Assembly (NCBI RefSeq): GCF_000355675.1
Contig: NC_020888.1
Span: 2,773,501-2,837,500 of the forward strand
Reading direction: 5' to 3'
DNA length: 64,000 nt
Source: Thalassolituus oleivorans MIL-1
GTDB taxonomy: Bacteria; Pseudomonadota; Gammaproteobacteria; Pseudomonadales; Oceanobacteraceae
Shown: piece by piece, positions 36,452-45,647 of the stretch
Layout of the letters: each line of letters opens with the position of its first letter
Position numbering within the stretch: position 1 is the stretch's first letter
Made by a program: the position numbers and the translations under genes
The notes under the pieces: generated by a model
Told to the model about the DNA's origin: nothing
Seen by the model: only the letters and a program-made list of their open reading frames with translations
Databases searched by the model: none

Positions 36452-36498
36452 ATGCGTCAAGACAGTAATCACATCCTGTGCCAACCACTATGCGTTAA
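36452..36498 (+). promoter_or_regulatory. Spaced ATGCGTYAA repeats before the amide operon
   Basis: ATGCGTCAA (36452-36460) and ATGCGTTAA (36490-36498) lie 38 bases apart between the kinase and fmdD starts. The second is followed by TGACGTAT, an imperfect mirror. They are candidates for the adjacent LuxR-type regulator. This is pattern only. Confidence 0.3.
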
Positions 36499-36603
36499 AT
36501 GACGTATGCCTATGGTGCGAATAGCGAATTCTTTGCTTTCGTGACTTTCTGCATTCTAACGGTGTTCCCATTCCGAACCCACAAACGTCAGAGAGGCTAC
36601 ACC

Positions 36604-37857
36604 ATGCGCTCAAAAACGCTTAACCCTACCAGCGGTGTTCGTCGCCGTACCTTACTTAAAAGTTTACTCGCCATTCCTGCGGCCGTGATGTTGGCAAACG
36701 CCAACTTTGCCAATGCTGATATGGTCAACACCACAGGCTTAGCCGTTACCGACGACACGGTAACTGTGGGTATCCTGCACTCAGTGACAGGTACTATGGC
36801 CATCAGTGAGACAGGTTCTGTACAAGCTGAGAAATTAGCGATTAAACAGATCAATGCCATGGGTGGTGTATTAGGTCGTAAGATCGAGTATATCCAAGAA
36901 GACGGCGCTAGCGATTGGCCAACCTTCGCTGAAAAAGCCAAAAAATTATTGGTGAGCGATAAAGTTGCAGCCATCATGGGTTGCTGGACATCAGCATCAC
37001 GTAAAGCTGTTTTACCAGTAATGGAACAGTACAACGGTATGTTGTTCTACCCTACCTTCTATGAAGGCTTGGAGCAGTCTCCTAACGTTATTTACACTGG
37101 CCAAGAAGCTACTCAGCAGATCCTTGAAGGTATCGACTGGGCATCACGTGTTAAAGGTGCAAAATCATTCTACCTACTAGGTTCAGATTACATTTGGCCA
37201 CGTACATCTAACAAGATCGCGCGCAAGCACATCGAAAAATTGGGTCTTAAAACGGTTGGCGAAGAGTACTACCCATTAGGCCACACTCAGTTCAACTCTG
37301 TTATCAACAAAATCAAACTGAAAAAGCCTGATGTTGTATTCATCTCAGTCGTTGGTGGTTCTAACGTTGCGTTCTACAAGCAGCTAAAAGCCGCTGGTAT
37401 TGAAATGGGCAAAGAAAAGCCATTATTCCTAACCATCTCAGTAACTGAAGATGAAATCTTGGGTATCGGTGGCGAAAACATCGAAGGCATCTATGCCTCT
37501 ATGAAGTACTTCCAAAGCCTGCCTAACGAAAACAACAAAAAATTCGTTGCGGCATTTAAAGAAGAGTATGGCGACGACATCGTTATCGGTGACGTAACTC
37601 AAGCAGCCTACCTTGGCCCTTGGATCTGGAAAGCAGCGGTTGAAAAAGCCGGTTCCTTCGATATTGATAAAATCAAAGAAACCTTGCCAGGTATCGAAAT
37701 CACAGCAGCTCCTGAAGGCTACGTTAAAGTGCATGAAAACCATCACTTGTGGTCTAAAACACGCATCGGTCATGCAAAGTTAGACGGCCAATATGACGTA
37801 GTTTATGAAAGCCCAGAGCTAATTGAACCTAACCCATTCCCTGCCGGATACCAGTAA
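36604..37857 (+). CDS. fmdD: Amide/urea ABC transporter substrate-binding protein, FmdD/UrtA-like
   Basis: The 417-residue protein starts at the ATG at 36604 with GAGAGG upstream. It opens with a twin-arginine-type signal (SGVRRRTLLKSLLAIPAAVMLANANFANA), unusual for a binding protein but seen in this family. The mature part is a leucine-binding-protein-like periplasmic fold: VTVGILHSVTGTMAISE, MGGVLGRKIEYIQEDGASDW and GCWTSASRKAVLPVMEQ. UrtA binds urea and FmdD short amides; the amidase genes downstream favour amides. It opens the nine-gene operon and is followed by a 9-bp hairpin. Confidence 0.92.
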   Translation: MRSKTLNPTSGVRRRTLLKSLLAIPAAVMLANANFANADMVNTTGLAVTDDTVTVGILHSVTGTMAISETGSVQAEKLAIKQINAMGGVLGRKIEYIQEDGASDWPTFAEKAKKLLVSDKVAAIMGCWTSASRKAVLPVMEQYNGMLFYPTFYEGLEQSPNVIYTGQEATQQILEGIDWASRVKGAKSFYLLGSDYIWPRTSNKIARKHIEKLGLKTVGEEYYPLGHTQFNSVINKIKLKKPDVVFISVVGGSNVAFYKQLKAAGIEMGKEKPLFLTISVTEDEILGIGGENIEGIYASMKYFQSLPNENNKKFVAAFKEEYGDDIVIGDVTQAAYLGPWIWKAAVEKAGSFDIDKIKETLPGIEITAAPEGYVKVHENHHLWSKTRIGHAKLDGQYDVVYESPELIEPNPFPAGYQ

Positions 37858-37865
37858 GTAACAAC

Positions 37866-37889
37866 AGCGGCTCCTACCTTGGAGCCGCT
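37866..37889 (+). other. Intra-operon hairpin after fmdD
   Basis: AGCGGCTCC and GGAGCCGCT form a perfect 9-bp stem with a 6-base loop, 9 bases past the stop. No immediate U-run follows, and the next gene starts 42 bases later. Such elements usually protect the 3' end of the binding-protein message and give it higher expression. Confidence 0.6.
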
Positions 37890-37930
37890 ACTTACTACTT
37901 AGCTTTATTTTTTCCACCGGGAGATTACCT

Positions 37931-38857
37931 ATGTTTGCTGAATATAGCGCAGCCGAACTGACCTCCATCTTTGCTATGCAAGGATTTGCCGGTCTAATTT
38001 TATTCTCAGTTTTTGTTTTGATGGCACTCGGTCTGGCGATTATTTTCGGCCAAATGGGTGTTATTAATATGGCTCACGGCGAATTTATGATTCTCGGAGC
38101 TTACGTTACCTACTTAACCTCAAATGTATTCGCTAATTACCTGCCAGGTATTTACGAAGCTTATTTCTTTGTCGCCATGATAATAGCGTTTTTTGTCACG
38201 GGGGCACTCGGGGCCTTTGTCGAATGGGCGATGATTCGCCACCTGTACAAGCGTCCTCTCGATACTCTATTAGCAACTTGGGGCCTAAGCCTGATCATGC
38301 AGCAACTTTACCGTACCATTTTCGGCGCGCGTGAAGTAGGTGTTGTACTACCCGATTGGCTGATGGGTTCTTATCAAGTTACCGACATGATCGAAGTGCC
38401 TATTAACGGTATTTTCGTGATGATTTTAACCATCGTTATTTCCACTGGTGTGTGGTTAATGATGCAAAAGTCGCGTCTAGGCAAACAAACCCGCGCAGTA
38501 GTACAAAATCGTCCGATGGCTGCTGCAGTTGGTATTGATACCGGCCGTGTCGATCGTCTGACATTTGCCCTTGGTTGCGGTATCGCTGGCATTGCCGGAT
38601 CTGCTTTCACTATGGTGGGGTCTACCGGTCCAACCTCTGGCCAGCTTTATATTGTTGATACTTTCCTTGTCGTTGTATTCGGCGGCGCGACTAGCCTACT
38701 CGGAACTATCGCCTCTGCGTTCACCATCTCTCAAGCTCAATCGACAATGGAATTCTTCTTAAGTGGTTCGATGGCCAAAGTATTAACACTACTGACGGTA
38801 GTGATAATTCTGATGCTTCGCCCTGAAGGCCTATTCTCACTCAAGATTCGCCGCTAA
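37931..38857 (+). CDS. fmdE: Amide/urea ABC transporter permease, FmdE/UrtB-like
   Basis: The 308-residue inner-membrane protein has about eight helices and the LivH/UrtB pattern: [28 protein letters not shown] near residue 40, [32 protein letters not shown], the cytoplasmic coupling loop, and [12 protein letters not shown]. It forms half of the channel with the next gene product. GGGAG precedes the ATG. Gene order is identical to urtABCDE clusters; the symbol follows the neighbouring formamidase genes and is therefore inferential. Confidence 0.92.
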   Translation: MFAEYSAAELTSIFAMQGFAGLILFSVFVLMALGLAIIFGQMGVINMAHGEFMILGAYVTYLTSNVFANYLPGIYEAYFFVAMIIAFFVTGALGAFVEWAMIRHLYKRPLDTLLATWGLSLIMQQLYRTIFGAREVGVVLPDWLMGSYQVTDMIEVPINGIFVMILTIVISTGVWLMMQKSRLGKQTRAVVQNRPMAAAVGIDTGRVDRLTFALGCGIAGIAGSAFTMVGSTGPTSGQLYIVDTFLVVVFGGATSLLGTIASAFTISQAQSTMEFFLSGSMAKVLTLLTVVIILMLRPEGLFSLKIRR

Positions 38858-38870
38858 GGAGTCGTACATT

Positions 38871-40055
38871 ATGTTAACCAAAGCTCGCGATTTTTTAATG
38901 AAAGGTGACATCACTCACCTGATTATTCTGGCAGCGATTATCTTTGTAATCATGCCGCTAACAATGGATATCTTTCGCCTCAATCTAGTAGGTAAATACC
39001 TTACTTACGCTTTTGTGGCTTTAGGATTAGTACTGTGCTGGGGTTATGGCGGCGTACTCAGTTTAGGCCAAGGAGTATTTTTCGGTTTAGGTGGCTATTG
39101 CATGGCCATGTATTTAAAACTTCAGGCATCCACTCCTGAATTAACCGCAATCCAATCGACTCCGGGCATACCCGATTTTATGGATTGGAACCAAATAACC
39201 GAACTACCTTGGTTTTGGGAACCATTCCATAGCTTTGCCTTTACTGTACTTGCCGTATTTATTATCCCTGCCATATTCGCTTACATCATTGGCGTTGCCA
39301 TGTTTAAGCGTCGCGTAGGTGGTGTTTACTTCGCCATTATTACCCAAGCAGTAGCCGCCATTTTGACCATTCTTATTATCGGTCAACAAGGTTACACCGG
39401 AGGTGTGAACGGCATTACCGACTTACGTACCTTAAATGGCTGGGATATTCGTACCGATGAAGCCAAGTATGTTTTGTACTTCATCAACGGCTTGTTATTG
39501 TTCGGCGCTATTTTCGCATCGCGTTATGTTGTGAAAAGCAAATTAGGTCGCTTACTTGTCGCTATGCGCGAACGTGAAGACCGTGTGCGCTTCTCTGGAT
39601 ACGACGTATCTAACTTTAAGATTTTCATCTTCTGTTTAGCAGCAGCGATCTCGGCTGTTGGCGGCGCGATGTTCACTTTACAAGTGGGCTTTATGTCGCC
39701 TTCTTTCGTCGGCATCGTGCCCTCTATTGAGATGGTGATTTTCTGTGCTGTTGGCGGTCGTCTATCAATATTAGGCGCTATTTACGGAACATTAATCGTT
39801 AACTTCGCCAAAACAACCTTCTCAGAAAGCTTCCCAGAACTTTGGCTATTCGCCATGGGCGCACTCTTCATTGGTGTGGTAATGGCGTTCCCGAACGGTA
39901 TTGCTGGTGTATATCAAAGCCATATTTCTCCATGGCTTGCGAAGAAGTTTGGTAGCACGCCAAAAGATGAAGAAACTCCAACTATGGCGACTAAAAAGCA
40001 CTCTGTTGAATCCAATGAAGCCCAAGTAAAGGAGCCTAGCCATGCTGGAAACTAA
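38871..40055 (+). CDS. Amide/urea ABC transporter permease, UrtC-like
   Basis: The 394-residue protein is the LivM/UrtC-type partner permease with about ten helices. [28 protein letters not shown] and [29 protein letters not shown] are characteristic, as is the typical periplasmic insertion between them. A hydrophilic tail of about 40 residues follows the last helix. GGAG lies 8 bases before the ATG. The end overlaps the next ATPase gene by 14 bases, so translation is coupled. Confidence 0.92.
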   Translation: MLTKARDFLMKGDITHLIILAAIIFVIMPLTMDIFRLNLVGKYLTYAFVALGLVLCWGYGGVLSLGQGVFFGLGGYCMAMYLKLQASTPELTAIQSTPGIPDFMDWNQITELPWFWEPFHSFAFTVLAVFIIPAIFAYIIGVAMFKRRVGGVYFAIITQAVAAILTILIIGQQGYTGGVNGITDLRTLNGWDIRTDEAKYVLYFINGLLLFGAIFASRYVVKSKLGRLLVAMREREDRVRFSGYDVSNFKIFIFCLAAAISAVGGAMFTLQVGFMSPSFVGIVPSIEMVIFCAVGGRLSILGAIYGTLIVNFAKTTFSESFPELWLFAMGALFIGVVMAFPNGIAGVYQSHISPWLAKKFGSTPKDEETPTMATKKHSVESNEAQVKEPSHAGN

Positions 40056-40806
40056 TAAGCATATAGAGCAAAAAGATTTCGTGCTCAGTATTGAAGGGCT
40101 AACCGTTTCGTTTGACGGATTCAAAGCAGTTAACGATTTATCGCTTTACGTCGAAGAACAAGAAATTCGCGTCATTATCGGCCCTAATGGTGCCGGTAAA
40201 ACAACCGTACTCGATTTAATTTGTGGTCGTACTAAGGCGACTGAAGGATCAATTAAATTCAAAGGCAAAGAATTAACCAAGCTCAATGAACACCAAATTG
40301 TTCATGCGGGTGTTGGTCGTAAATTTCAAAACCCTTCGATTTATGAAGATTTGACCGTCTTTGAAAACCTTGAGCTATCTTTCCCTCGCGGTCGCAATGT
40401 TTGGGGAGCCTTGTTCTTCAAACGAGACCAAGAAGTAAAGGATAAAGTAAAAGAAATTGCCGAGATGATTTTTCTCGGCGACAAATTAAATATGCAAGCC
40501 GACCTACTAAGTCACGGGCAAAAACAATGGTTAGAAATCGGTATGTTGTTAATTCAGGATCCTGAATTACTCATGCTCGATGAGCCTGTTGCTGGAATGT
40601 CAGTGTCCGAACGCAAACAAACAGCCGACTTATTACACCGTATAACTAAAGATCGTTCGGTACTGGTAATTGAACACGACATGCAATTTGTCGCGGACAT
40701 CGCCGACCGTGTAACCGTTTTGCATCAAGGCAAAGTTCTGTCGGAAGGTTCGATGGAACGCGTGCAAGCCGATCCAAAAGTCATTGAAGTTTATCTCGGC
40801 CATTGA
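40042..40806 (+). CDS. Amide/urea ABC transporter ATPase, FmdF/UrtD-like
   Basis: The 254-residue ATPase has Walker [13 protein letters not shown] (near residue 50), a signature [12 protein letters not shown] that deviates from LSGGQ as usual in UrtD/LivG, Walker [13 protein letters not shown] and the switch His in VIEHDMQF. It energises transport at the cytoplasmic face as a heterodimer with the next protein. The ATG has AAGGAG upstream and lies inside the end of the permease gene. Confidence 0.93.
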   Translation: MLETNKHIEQKDFVLSIEGLTVSFDGFKAVNDLSLYVEEQEIRVIIGPNGAGKTTVLDLICGRTKATEGSIKFKGKELTKLNEHQIVHAGVGRKFQNPSIYEDLTVFENLELSFPRGRNVWGALFFKRDQEVKDKVKEIAEMIFLGDKLNMQADLLSHGQKQWLEIGMLLIQDPELLMLDEPVAGMSVSERKQTADLLHRITKDRSVLVIEHDMQFVADIADRVTVLHQGKVLSEGSMERVQADPKVIEVYLGH

Positions 40807-40816
40807 GGATAACCGT

Positions 40817-41506
40817 ATGTTTGAATTAGCAGATTATGGTGTGGCTTATGGCCAGAGTGACGTCATCAAAGATATGAACTTGACGTTAAAGCCAAAAGAA
40901 ATCATCGCGGTACTTGGCCGTAATGGCATGGGTAAAACCACCATGATGAAGTCAATGATTGGCATGATTCCGAGCAAAGCAGGCACGATTACCTTAAATG
41001 GCAACGACTTATCTGGCTTACAAAGCCATCAGCGTGTAGCCGCCGGCTTAGGTTTTGTGCCACAAGGTCGAATGATTTTTTCAACCTTAACGGTACAAGA
41101 GAATATCGAAACTGGCTTAACCGTTACCGGCAAATCCACCGTACCTGAAGACCTGTATGAGTTGTTTCCAGTACTGCTCGAAATGAAAGATCGTCGCGGC
41201 GGCAACCTTTCTGGTGGCCAACAGCAACAACTTGCTATCGCTCGCGCACTTGCGAGTAATCCGAGCGTACTACTACTGGATGAACCAACCGAGGGGATTC
41301 AGCCATCCATTATTAAAGAAATGGCACGCACGCTGAAGAAAATTCGCGATCAGCGCAACCTATCCATCTTAGTTTCGGAGCAAGTGCTAAGTTTTGCGCT
41401 CGATATTGCCGATCGGATTTTGGTTATCGAAAAAGGAAAAATTGTACACGACGTACCAATTGCCGAGGCTGACCAAGCCAGTATTGCTAAGTATTTATCG
41501 GTTTAA
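40817..41506 (+). CDS. Amide/urea ABC transporter ATPase, UrtE-like
   Basis: The 229-residue ATPase starts at the ATG at 40817, after GAGG; the longer frame overlaps the previous gene. Walker A GRNGMGKTTMMK, signature LSGGQQQQLAIARAL, Walker B VLLLDEPTEGIQ and FVPQGRMIFSTLTVQEN fit LivF/UrtE. It completes the five-component importer. Only 23 bases separate it from amiE, so transporter and enzyme genes share a transcript. Confidence 0.93.
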   Translation: MFELADYGVAYGQSDVIKDMNLTLKPKEIIAVLGRNGMGKTTMMKSMIGMIPSKAGTITLNGNDLSGLQSHQRVAAGLGFVPQGRMIFSTLTVQENIETGLTVTGKSTVPEDLYELFPVLLEMKDRRGGNLSGGQQQQLAIARALASNPSVLLLDEPTEGIQPSIIKEMARTLKKIRDQRNLSILVSEQVLSFALDIADRILVIEKGKIVHDVPIAEADQASIAKYLSV

Positions 41507-41529
41507 TTATTTACTTTTAGGAGCCCATC

Positions 41530-42576
41530 ATGAGACACGGTGATATTTCTAGTAGTCCGGATACCGTTGGTGTTGCAGTTGTTAACTACAAGATGCCACG
41601 CCTACATACCAAGGAAGAAGTATTAGCCAACGCTGCCAATATTGCCGACATGATTGTCGGTATCAAGCAGGGGTTGCCTGGCATGGACCTAATTGTATTT
41701 CCCGAATACAGCACCATGGGCATCATGTACGACCATGATGAAATGATGGCTACTGCGGCTACTATTCCGGGAGACGAAACCGCTATTTTTTCTGCCGCCT
41801 GTAAAAAGGCCAATACCTGGGGGATTTTTTCACTGACTGGCGAACGTCACGAAGAACACCCTCACAAAGCACCTTACAACACTCTAATTTTGATTAATAA
41901 CGAAGGTGAAATCGTTCAAAAATATCGTAAGTGCATACCTTGGTGCCCAATTGAAGGCTGGTATCCCGGTGATCGCACTTACGTGAGCGAAGGCCCTAAA
42001 GGCATGAAAATCAGCCTTATTATTTGCGACGATGGTAACTATCCTGAGATTTGGCGCGACTGTGCCATGCGCGGTGCCGAATTAATCGTTCGCTGCCAAG
42101 GCTATATGTACCCTGCCAAAGAGCAGCAAGTCATGATGGCGAAAACCATGGCATGGGCTAACAATTGCTATGTTGCGGTTGCTAATGCCACCGGTTTTGA
42201 TGGTGTTTATAGCTACTTTGGGCACTCTGCTTTAATAGGATTTGATGGTCGTACATTAGGAGAGTGTGGCGAAGAAGATATGGGCGTGCAATATGCTCAA
42301 CTTTCAGTTTCACAAATTCGTGACGCGCGCAAAAACGATCAATCGCAAAATCATTTATTCAAATTATTGCACCGCGGCTATAGCGGCGTTCACGCCTCCG
42401 GTGATGGTGATAAAGGCATCGCCGACTGCCCATTTGAGTTTTACCGCACTTGGGTAATGGATGCAGAAAAAGCCCAGCGCGACGTCGAAGCGATGACCCG
42501 TGACACCATTGGCGTAGCCGACTGTCCGGTCGGAAACCTACCCGTAAGCGAACGTGAACGGGAGGCCGGCGAGTAA
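41530..42576 (+). CDS. amiE: Aliphatic amidase
   Basis: The 348-residue enzyme aligns without gaps through most of its length with the classical Pseudomonas aliphatic amidase, starting MRHGDISSS. The nitrilase-fold triad is at the family positions: Glu 59 (VFPEYS), Lys 134 ([10 protein letters not shown]) and Cys 166 ([13 protein letters not shown]). It hydrolyses short amides such as acetamide, propionamide or acrylamide to acid and ammonia as a cytosolic homo-oligomer. GGAG precedes the ATG. Here it follows an ABC importer and precedes amiB and fmdA. amiC, amiR and amiS are not present. Confidence 0.97.
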   Translation: MRHGDISSSPDTVGVAVVNYKMPRLHTKEEVLANAANIADMIVGIKQGLPGMDLIVFPEYSTMGIMYDHDEMMATAATIPGDETAIFSAACKKANTWGIFSLTGERHEEHPHKAPYNTLILINNEGEIVQKYRKCIPWCPIEGWYPGDRTYVSEGPKGMKISLIICDDGNYPEIWRDCAMRGAELIVRCQGYMYPAKEQQVMMAKTMAWANNCYVAVANATGFDGVYSYFGHSALIGFDGRTLGECGEEDMGVQYAQLSVSQIRDARKNDQSQNHLFKLLHRGYSGVHASGDGDKGIADCPFEFYRTWVMDAEKAQRDVEAMTRDTIGVADCPVGNLPVSEREREAGE

Positions 42577-42592
42577 TCGCCGGACGAGAGCC

Positions 42593-43666
42593 GTGGTATT
42601 TATCACCGATAAACTCGAACAAAATCGCCGTGCACAACCTTTGTGTACGTCGCGTTTTGTATTCGATCCTAGTGAGATCGAAGGCGCTCTGCGCGCTAGA
42701 ATTATCGGCCAAGATGAAACCATCACTCGCTTTAAGCGTCAGCTCAGCGTGGTTAAAGCAGGGCTGCAAGATGATCGTAAGCCACTATTAAGCACCCTAT
42801 TTTTAGGCTCGACAGGTGTGGGAAAAACGGAATTTGTCCGCACCGTCGCTAAAGCCATTCATGGTAATAGCGAGGCTTTTTGTCGCATTGATATGAATAC
42901 CCTATCGCAAAGCCATTACAGCGCAGCGATCACTGGTGCGCCCCCGGGTTATGTTGGTAGTAAAGAAAATTATTCATTATTTAATGAAGACCACATTGCA
43001 GGCACGAGTACCCGTCCCGGCATCGTTTTGTTCGATGAAATCGAGAAAGCAAGTGCCGAAGTGGTTCGTAGCTTAATGAACATATTGGATTCCGGTTCAC
43101 TCACCCTCGCATCCGGTCAGAAAACGCTGAAATTTAATAATACTTTGATTTTCATGACCAGTAATATTGGCGCGATAAAAACTAAGACGTTCATATCCAA
43201 AGCTCGACAAAGCTTTTCTCAGAAGTCTAGAAAGGCAACTTTTATTAGAGCGTTAGAGCGTCATTTTGATCCCGAATTTATCAATCGTATTGGCAGTGTT
43301 AATTGCTTTAACGATCTTAGCATGACATCCATTCCGGATATCATCGAAAACTTAGAAGCGGAACTTAATCAACGCTTAAAAGCCCGCAATATTGCTATCG
43401 AACTTGACCCATCTGCGCGCACCTTAGTGTGCTCTGCTGGGTTTAACAAACGCTATGGAGCTCGCGATATTCAACGACAGTTCCAAGCACTTGTATTAGA
43501 GCCACTCGCTCAATTTTTACTCAGCGCTGCGGATGATCAATGTCGATTTATCTTCGGTACTGCTACAGCCAATAAAATTACGTTTCAACCGACCTTACTC
43601 AACGAATTTTCACGTACGAGTAAACCAGTGGCCTCTCGGCCGTCACAGGAGAAGACCCATGACTGA
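42593..43666 (+). CDS. amiB: AmiB, Clp/HSP100-like AAA+ ATPase
   Basis: The 357-residue protein most likely starts at the GTG at 42593, after GAGAG, 16 bases past amiE; a GTG at 42554 would overlap amiE. It is a single AAA+ module of the ClpB-D2/ClpA type: Walker A GSTGVGKTEF (from residue 72), pore loop GYVG (119-122), Walker B VLFDEIEKA (Asp 148, Glu 149), sensor 1 MTSNIGA, Arg finger FDPEFINRIG and sensor 2 GARDIQ. The same position after amiE is held by AmiB in Pseudomonas, whose exact role is unsettled. An intact pore loop suggests protein threading or assembly of an amidase. Confidence 0.88.
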   Translation: MVFITDKLEQNRRAQPLCTSRFVFDPSEIEGALRARIIGQDETITRFKRQLSVVKAGLQDDRKPLLSTLFLGSTGVGKTEFVRTVAKAIHGNSEAFCRIDMNTLSQSHYSAAITGAPPGYVGSKENYSLFNEDHIAGTSTRPGIVLFDEIEKASAEVVRSLMNILDSGSLTLASGQKTLKFNNTLIFMTSNIGAIKTKTFISKARQSFSQKSRKATFIRALERHFDPEFINRIGSVNCFNDLSMTSIPDIIENLEAELNQRLKARNIAIELDPSARTLVCSAGFNKRYGARDIQRQFQALVLEPLAQFLLSAADDQCRFIFGTATANKITFQPTLLNEFSRTSKPVASRPSQEKTHD

Positions 43667-44891
43667 TACCATTATTAAAATCGATTTAAGTAAATCAGCG
43701 TACGATCACGATAATGTTCACAATCGCTGGCACCCTGACATTCCTATGGTTGCTAAGGTGAAACCCGGTGATGACTTTATCGTCGAATGCTTTGACTGGA
43801 CAGGCGGACAGATCAAGAACGACGACGACGCTTCTGACGTGCGTGATGTCGATTTATCTCAAGTGCACTTTTTATCTGGTCCTATTGCTGTTGAAGGCGC
43901 ACAGCCCGGTGATTTATTAGAAGTCGATATTTTAGACATCGGTGCATTTACCGAACAACAATGGGGCTTTAACGGCTTCTTTTCTAAAAAGAACGGCGGT
44001 GGATTTTTAGACGAACACTTCCCTGAAGCACAAAAATCCATTTGGGATTTCAACGGTATCTACACCAGTTCACGTCACGTACCGGGCGTTGAATTTGCTG
44101 GTATTTTACACCCAGGCCTAATCGGTTGCTTGCCATCACGCGATATGCTGGATAAGTGGAACACGCGTGAAAAAGAATTGTTCGACACTGATCCAGATCG
44201 TACGCCAACACTTGCTTGCTTGCCGTATGCACCGACAGCACACATGGGCCGCATGCAAGGCGACGATAAAGCTGCAGCAGCTGCTGAAGGTGCTCGTACC
44301 GTACCGCCACGCGAGCATGGTGGTAACTGCGATATTAAAGACCTAACCCGTGGCGCAAAAATCTACTTCCCAGTATATGTAGATGAAGCCGGTCTATCGG
44401 TTGGCGATTTACACTTTAGCCAAGGCGATGGCGAAATCACCTTCTGCGGTGCAATTGAAATGGCTGGCTGGATTCACATGCGTGTGAATTTAATTAAAGA
44501 CGGTATGGCTAAATACCAGGTTAAAAACCCAATCTTTAAGCCAAGCCCATTAGTACCTAAGTACGACGACTATTTAATCTTCGAAGGTATTTCTGTTGAC
44601 GAAAATGGCAAGCAGCACTTCTTAGATACCACCGTTGCGTATCGCCAAGCCTGTTTGAACGCCATTAACTACATGGAGCTATTCGGATTCTCGCGTGCTC
44701 AGGCTTACGCCATTATTGGTTGTGCACCGATACAAGGTCACATTAGCGGCGTGGTCGACGTACCGAACTCTTGTGCGACCTTATGGTTACCAACCGATAT
44801 CTTTAAATTCGATATTAAGCCTAACGCTAATGGCCCGACTAAATTCCTCGACGGCTCGGTCGATATTCCACTAGCGCCTGATTTGGATTAA
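43659..44891 (+). CDS. fmdA: Formamidase
   Basis: The 410-residue protein starts at the ATG at 43659, with AGGAG upstream, and overlaps amiB by 8 bases. It belongs to the FmdA/AmdA acetamidase-formamidase family, a beta-rich fold unrelated to AmiE. Visible segments include HNRWHPDIP, VKPGDDFIVECFDWTGGQI, HFLSGPIAVEGAQPGDLLEVDILD and HGGNCDIKDLTRGAKIYFPV. It splits formamide to formate and ammonia. Length is close to the 407 of Methylophilus FmdA. Two unrelated amidases in one operon point to a broad amide range, with AmiE for C2-C3 amides and FmdA for formamide. Confidence 0.96.
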   Translation: MTDTIIKIDLSKSAYDHDNVHNRWHPDIPMVAKVKPGDDFIVECFDWTGGQIKNDDDASDVRDVDLSQVHFLSGPIAVEGAQPGDLLEVDILDIGAFTEQQWGFNGFFSKKNGGGFLDEHFPEAQKSIWDFNGIYTSSRHVPGVEFAGILHPGLIGCLPSRDMLDKWNTREKELFDTDPDRTPTLACLPYAPTAHMGRMQGDDKAAAAAEGARTVPPREHGGNCDIKDLTRGAKIYFPVYVDEAGLSVGDLHFSQGDGEITFCGAIEMAGWIHMRVNLIKDGMAKYQVKNPIFKPSPLVPKYDDYLIFEGISVDENGKQHFLDTTVAYRQACLNAINYMELFGFSRAQAYAIIGCAPIQGHISGVVDVPNSCATLWLPTDIFKFDIKPNANGPTKFLDGSVDIPLAPDLD

Positions 44892-44906
44892 TAAGGGGAA
44901 TTAAAC

Positions 44907-45281
44907 ATGCCTTTATACGATTATAAATGCACTCAGCATGGTGTTTTCCAAGAACTTGCGTCAATGGAACACCACGATCATCCGGCTAAATGCCCACAAT
45001 GTGCGCAGTTATCTGCGCGTGTTGTGATGATCCCACCGCATATTGCGGCCATGATTAAAGAGAAAAAAGAAGCCATGGAGCGTAATGAAAAAGCGCAACA
45101 TGAACCCGACTTCATGACCTCAACACAATTTCATGAACGGGAAAAAGAAAAGCAAGAGCGTGCCGCACACGGCAAACACAAAGGTTGTGGCTGCGCGCCG
45201 AAACGCCCGAGCAATTTATTGTGGACCGCTGATGGAAATAAAATGTTTCCGTCTATGCGCCCGTGGATGATAAGTCATTAA
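44907..45281 (+). CDS. fmdB: FmdB zinc-ribbon protein
   Basis: The 124-residue protein has the FmdB domain MPLYDYKCTQHGVF with a second pair CPQC at about residue 31, a zinc ribbon whose first pair is CxxHG rather than CxxCG. A charged, lysine/glutamate-rich helix and a tail with GCGC and SNLLWTADGNKMFPSMRPW follow. It is the last gene of the operon and ends at a UUCG-loop terminator. FmdB is called a regulator of formamidase, but its mechanism is unproven. Confidence 0.93.
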   Translation: MPLYDYKCTQHGVFQELASMEHHDHPAKCPQCAQLSARVVMIPPHIAAMIKEKKEAMERNEKAQHEPDFMTSTQFHEREKEKQERAAHGKHKGCGCAPKRPSNLLWTADGNKMFPSMRPWMISH

Positions 45282-45316
45282 TGTCTAGGGATTAGACATA
45301 CCCCGCAATGCCCTTT

Positions 45317-45347
45317 GCCTCGGTTCGCCGGGGCTTTTTTGTTTTTT
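45317..45347 (+). terminator. Terminator of the amide operon
   Basis: GCCTCGG-TTCG-CCGGGGC is a 7-bp stem with one G-U pair and a UUCG tetraloop, followed by T6GT6. It lies 35 bases after the fmdB stop. Confidence 0.92.
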
Positions 45348-45413
45348 GCGGCTAACGCCGTAGGTTTTTTTCCCTAGAGCAAGCCCAATATGAATAGAAA
45401 ATGTATTCTTTTC

Positions 45414-45515
45414 TGTAGGAGTCACTCAGGGAGCGCCAGCGAGCAGTGACGAATTAATACGCGGAAAATTACATCGCGACTACGAACAAAAAGCGTTCGT
45501 TGAATCGCTCCTACA
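45414..45515. repeat. Paired REP-like repeats, copies B1 and B2
   Basis: The block begins TGTAGGAG (45414-45421) and ends CTCCTACA (45508-45515), a perfect 8-base inverted end pair enclosing 102 bases. Read inward from either side, each half shows TGTAGGAG then GTGACG/GTCGCG and an AT-rich end. The layout is like two REP elements head to head. The rest of the gap 45282-45647 holds only the fmdB terminator and no gene. Confidence 0.55.
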
Positions 45516-45647
45516 AATCAAAAATCCGCTTCGAATTCATCAAGCTTCAAGCATATCGTCTCGTGCGTCTGCGCCAGCAGCTAAAAAACCATAAACAGCA
45601 TCCAAAAAAAAGCGGCCCGAAGACCGCTTAATTTAATTCACTAACAA

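Noticed and set aside
36363-36603. Sigma-54 promoter before the amide operon
   Set aside because: The best GG...GC pair (TTGGAATGCTGTCCTTGCAA) has a 12-base instead of 10-base spacing.
36604-41506. Reading the ABC transporter as strictly a urea importer
   Set aside because: No urease genes are near, while amidase and formamidase follow in the same operon; urea may still be a substrate.
41530-45281. amiC, amiR or amiS in the amide operon
   Set aside because: The genes between and after amiE are AmiB, FmdA and FmdB; no AmiC-like sensor beyond the FmdD-type binding protein and no ANTAR or AmiS protein was found.
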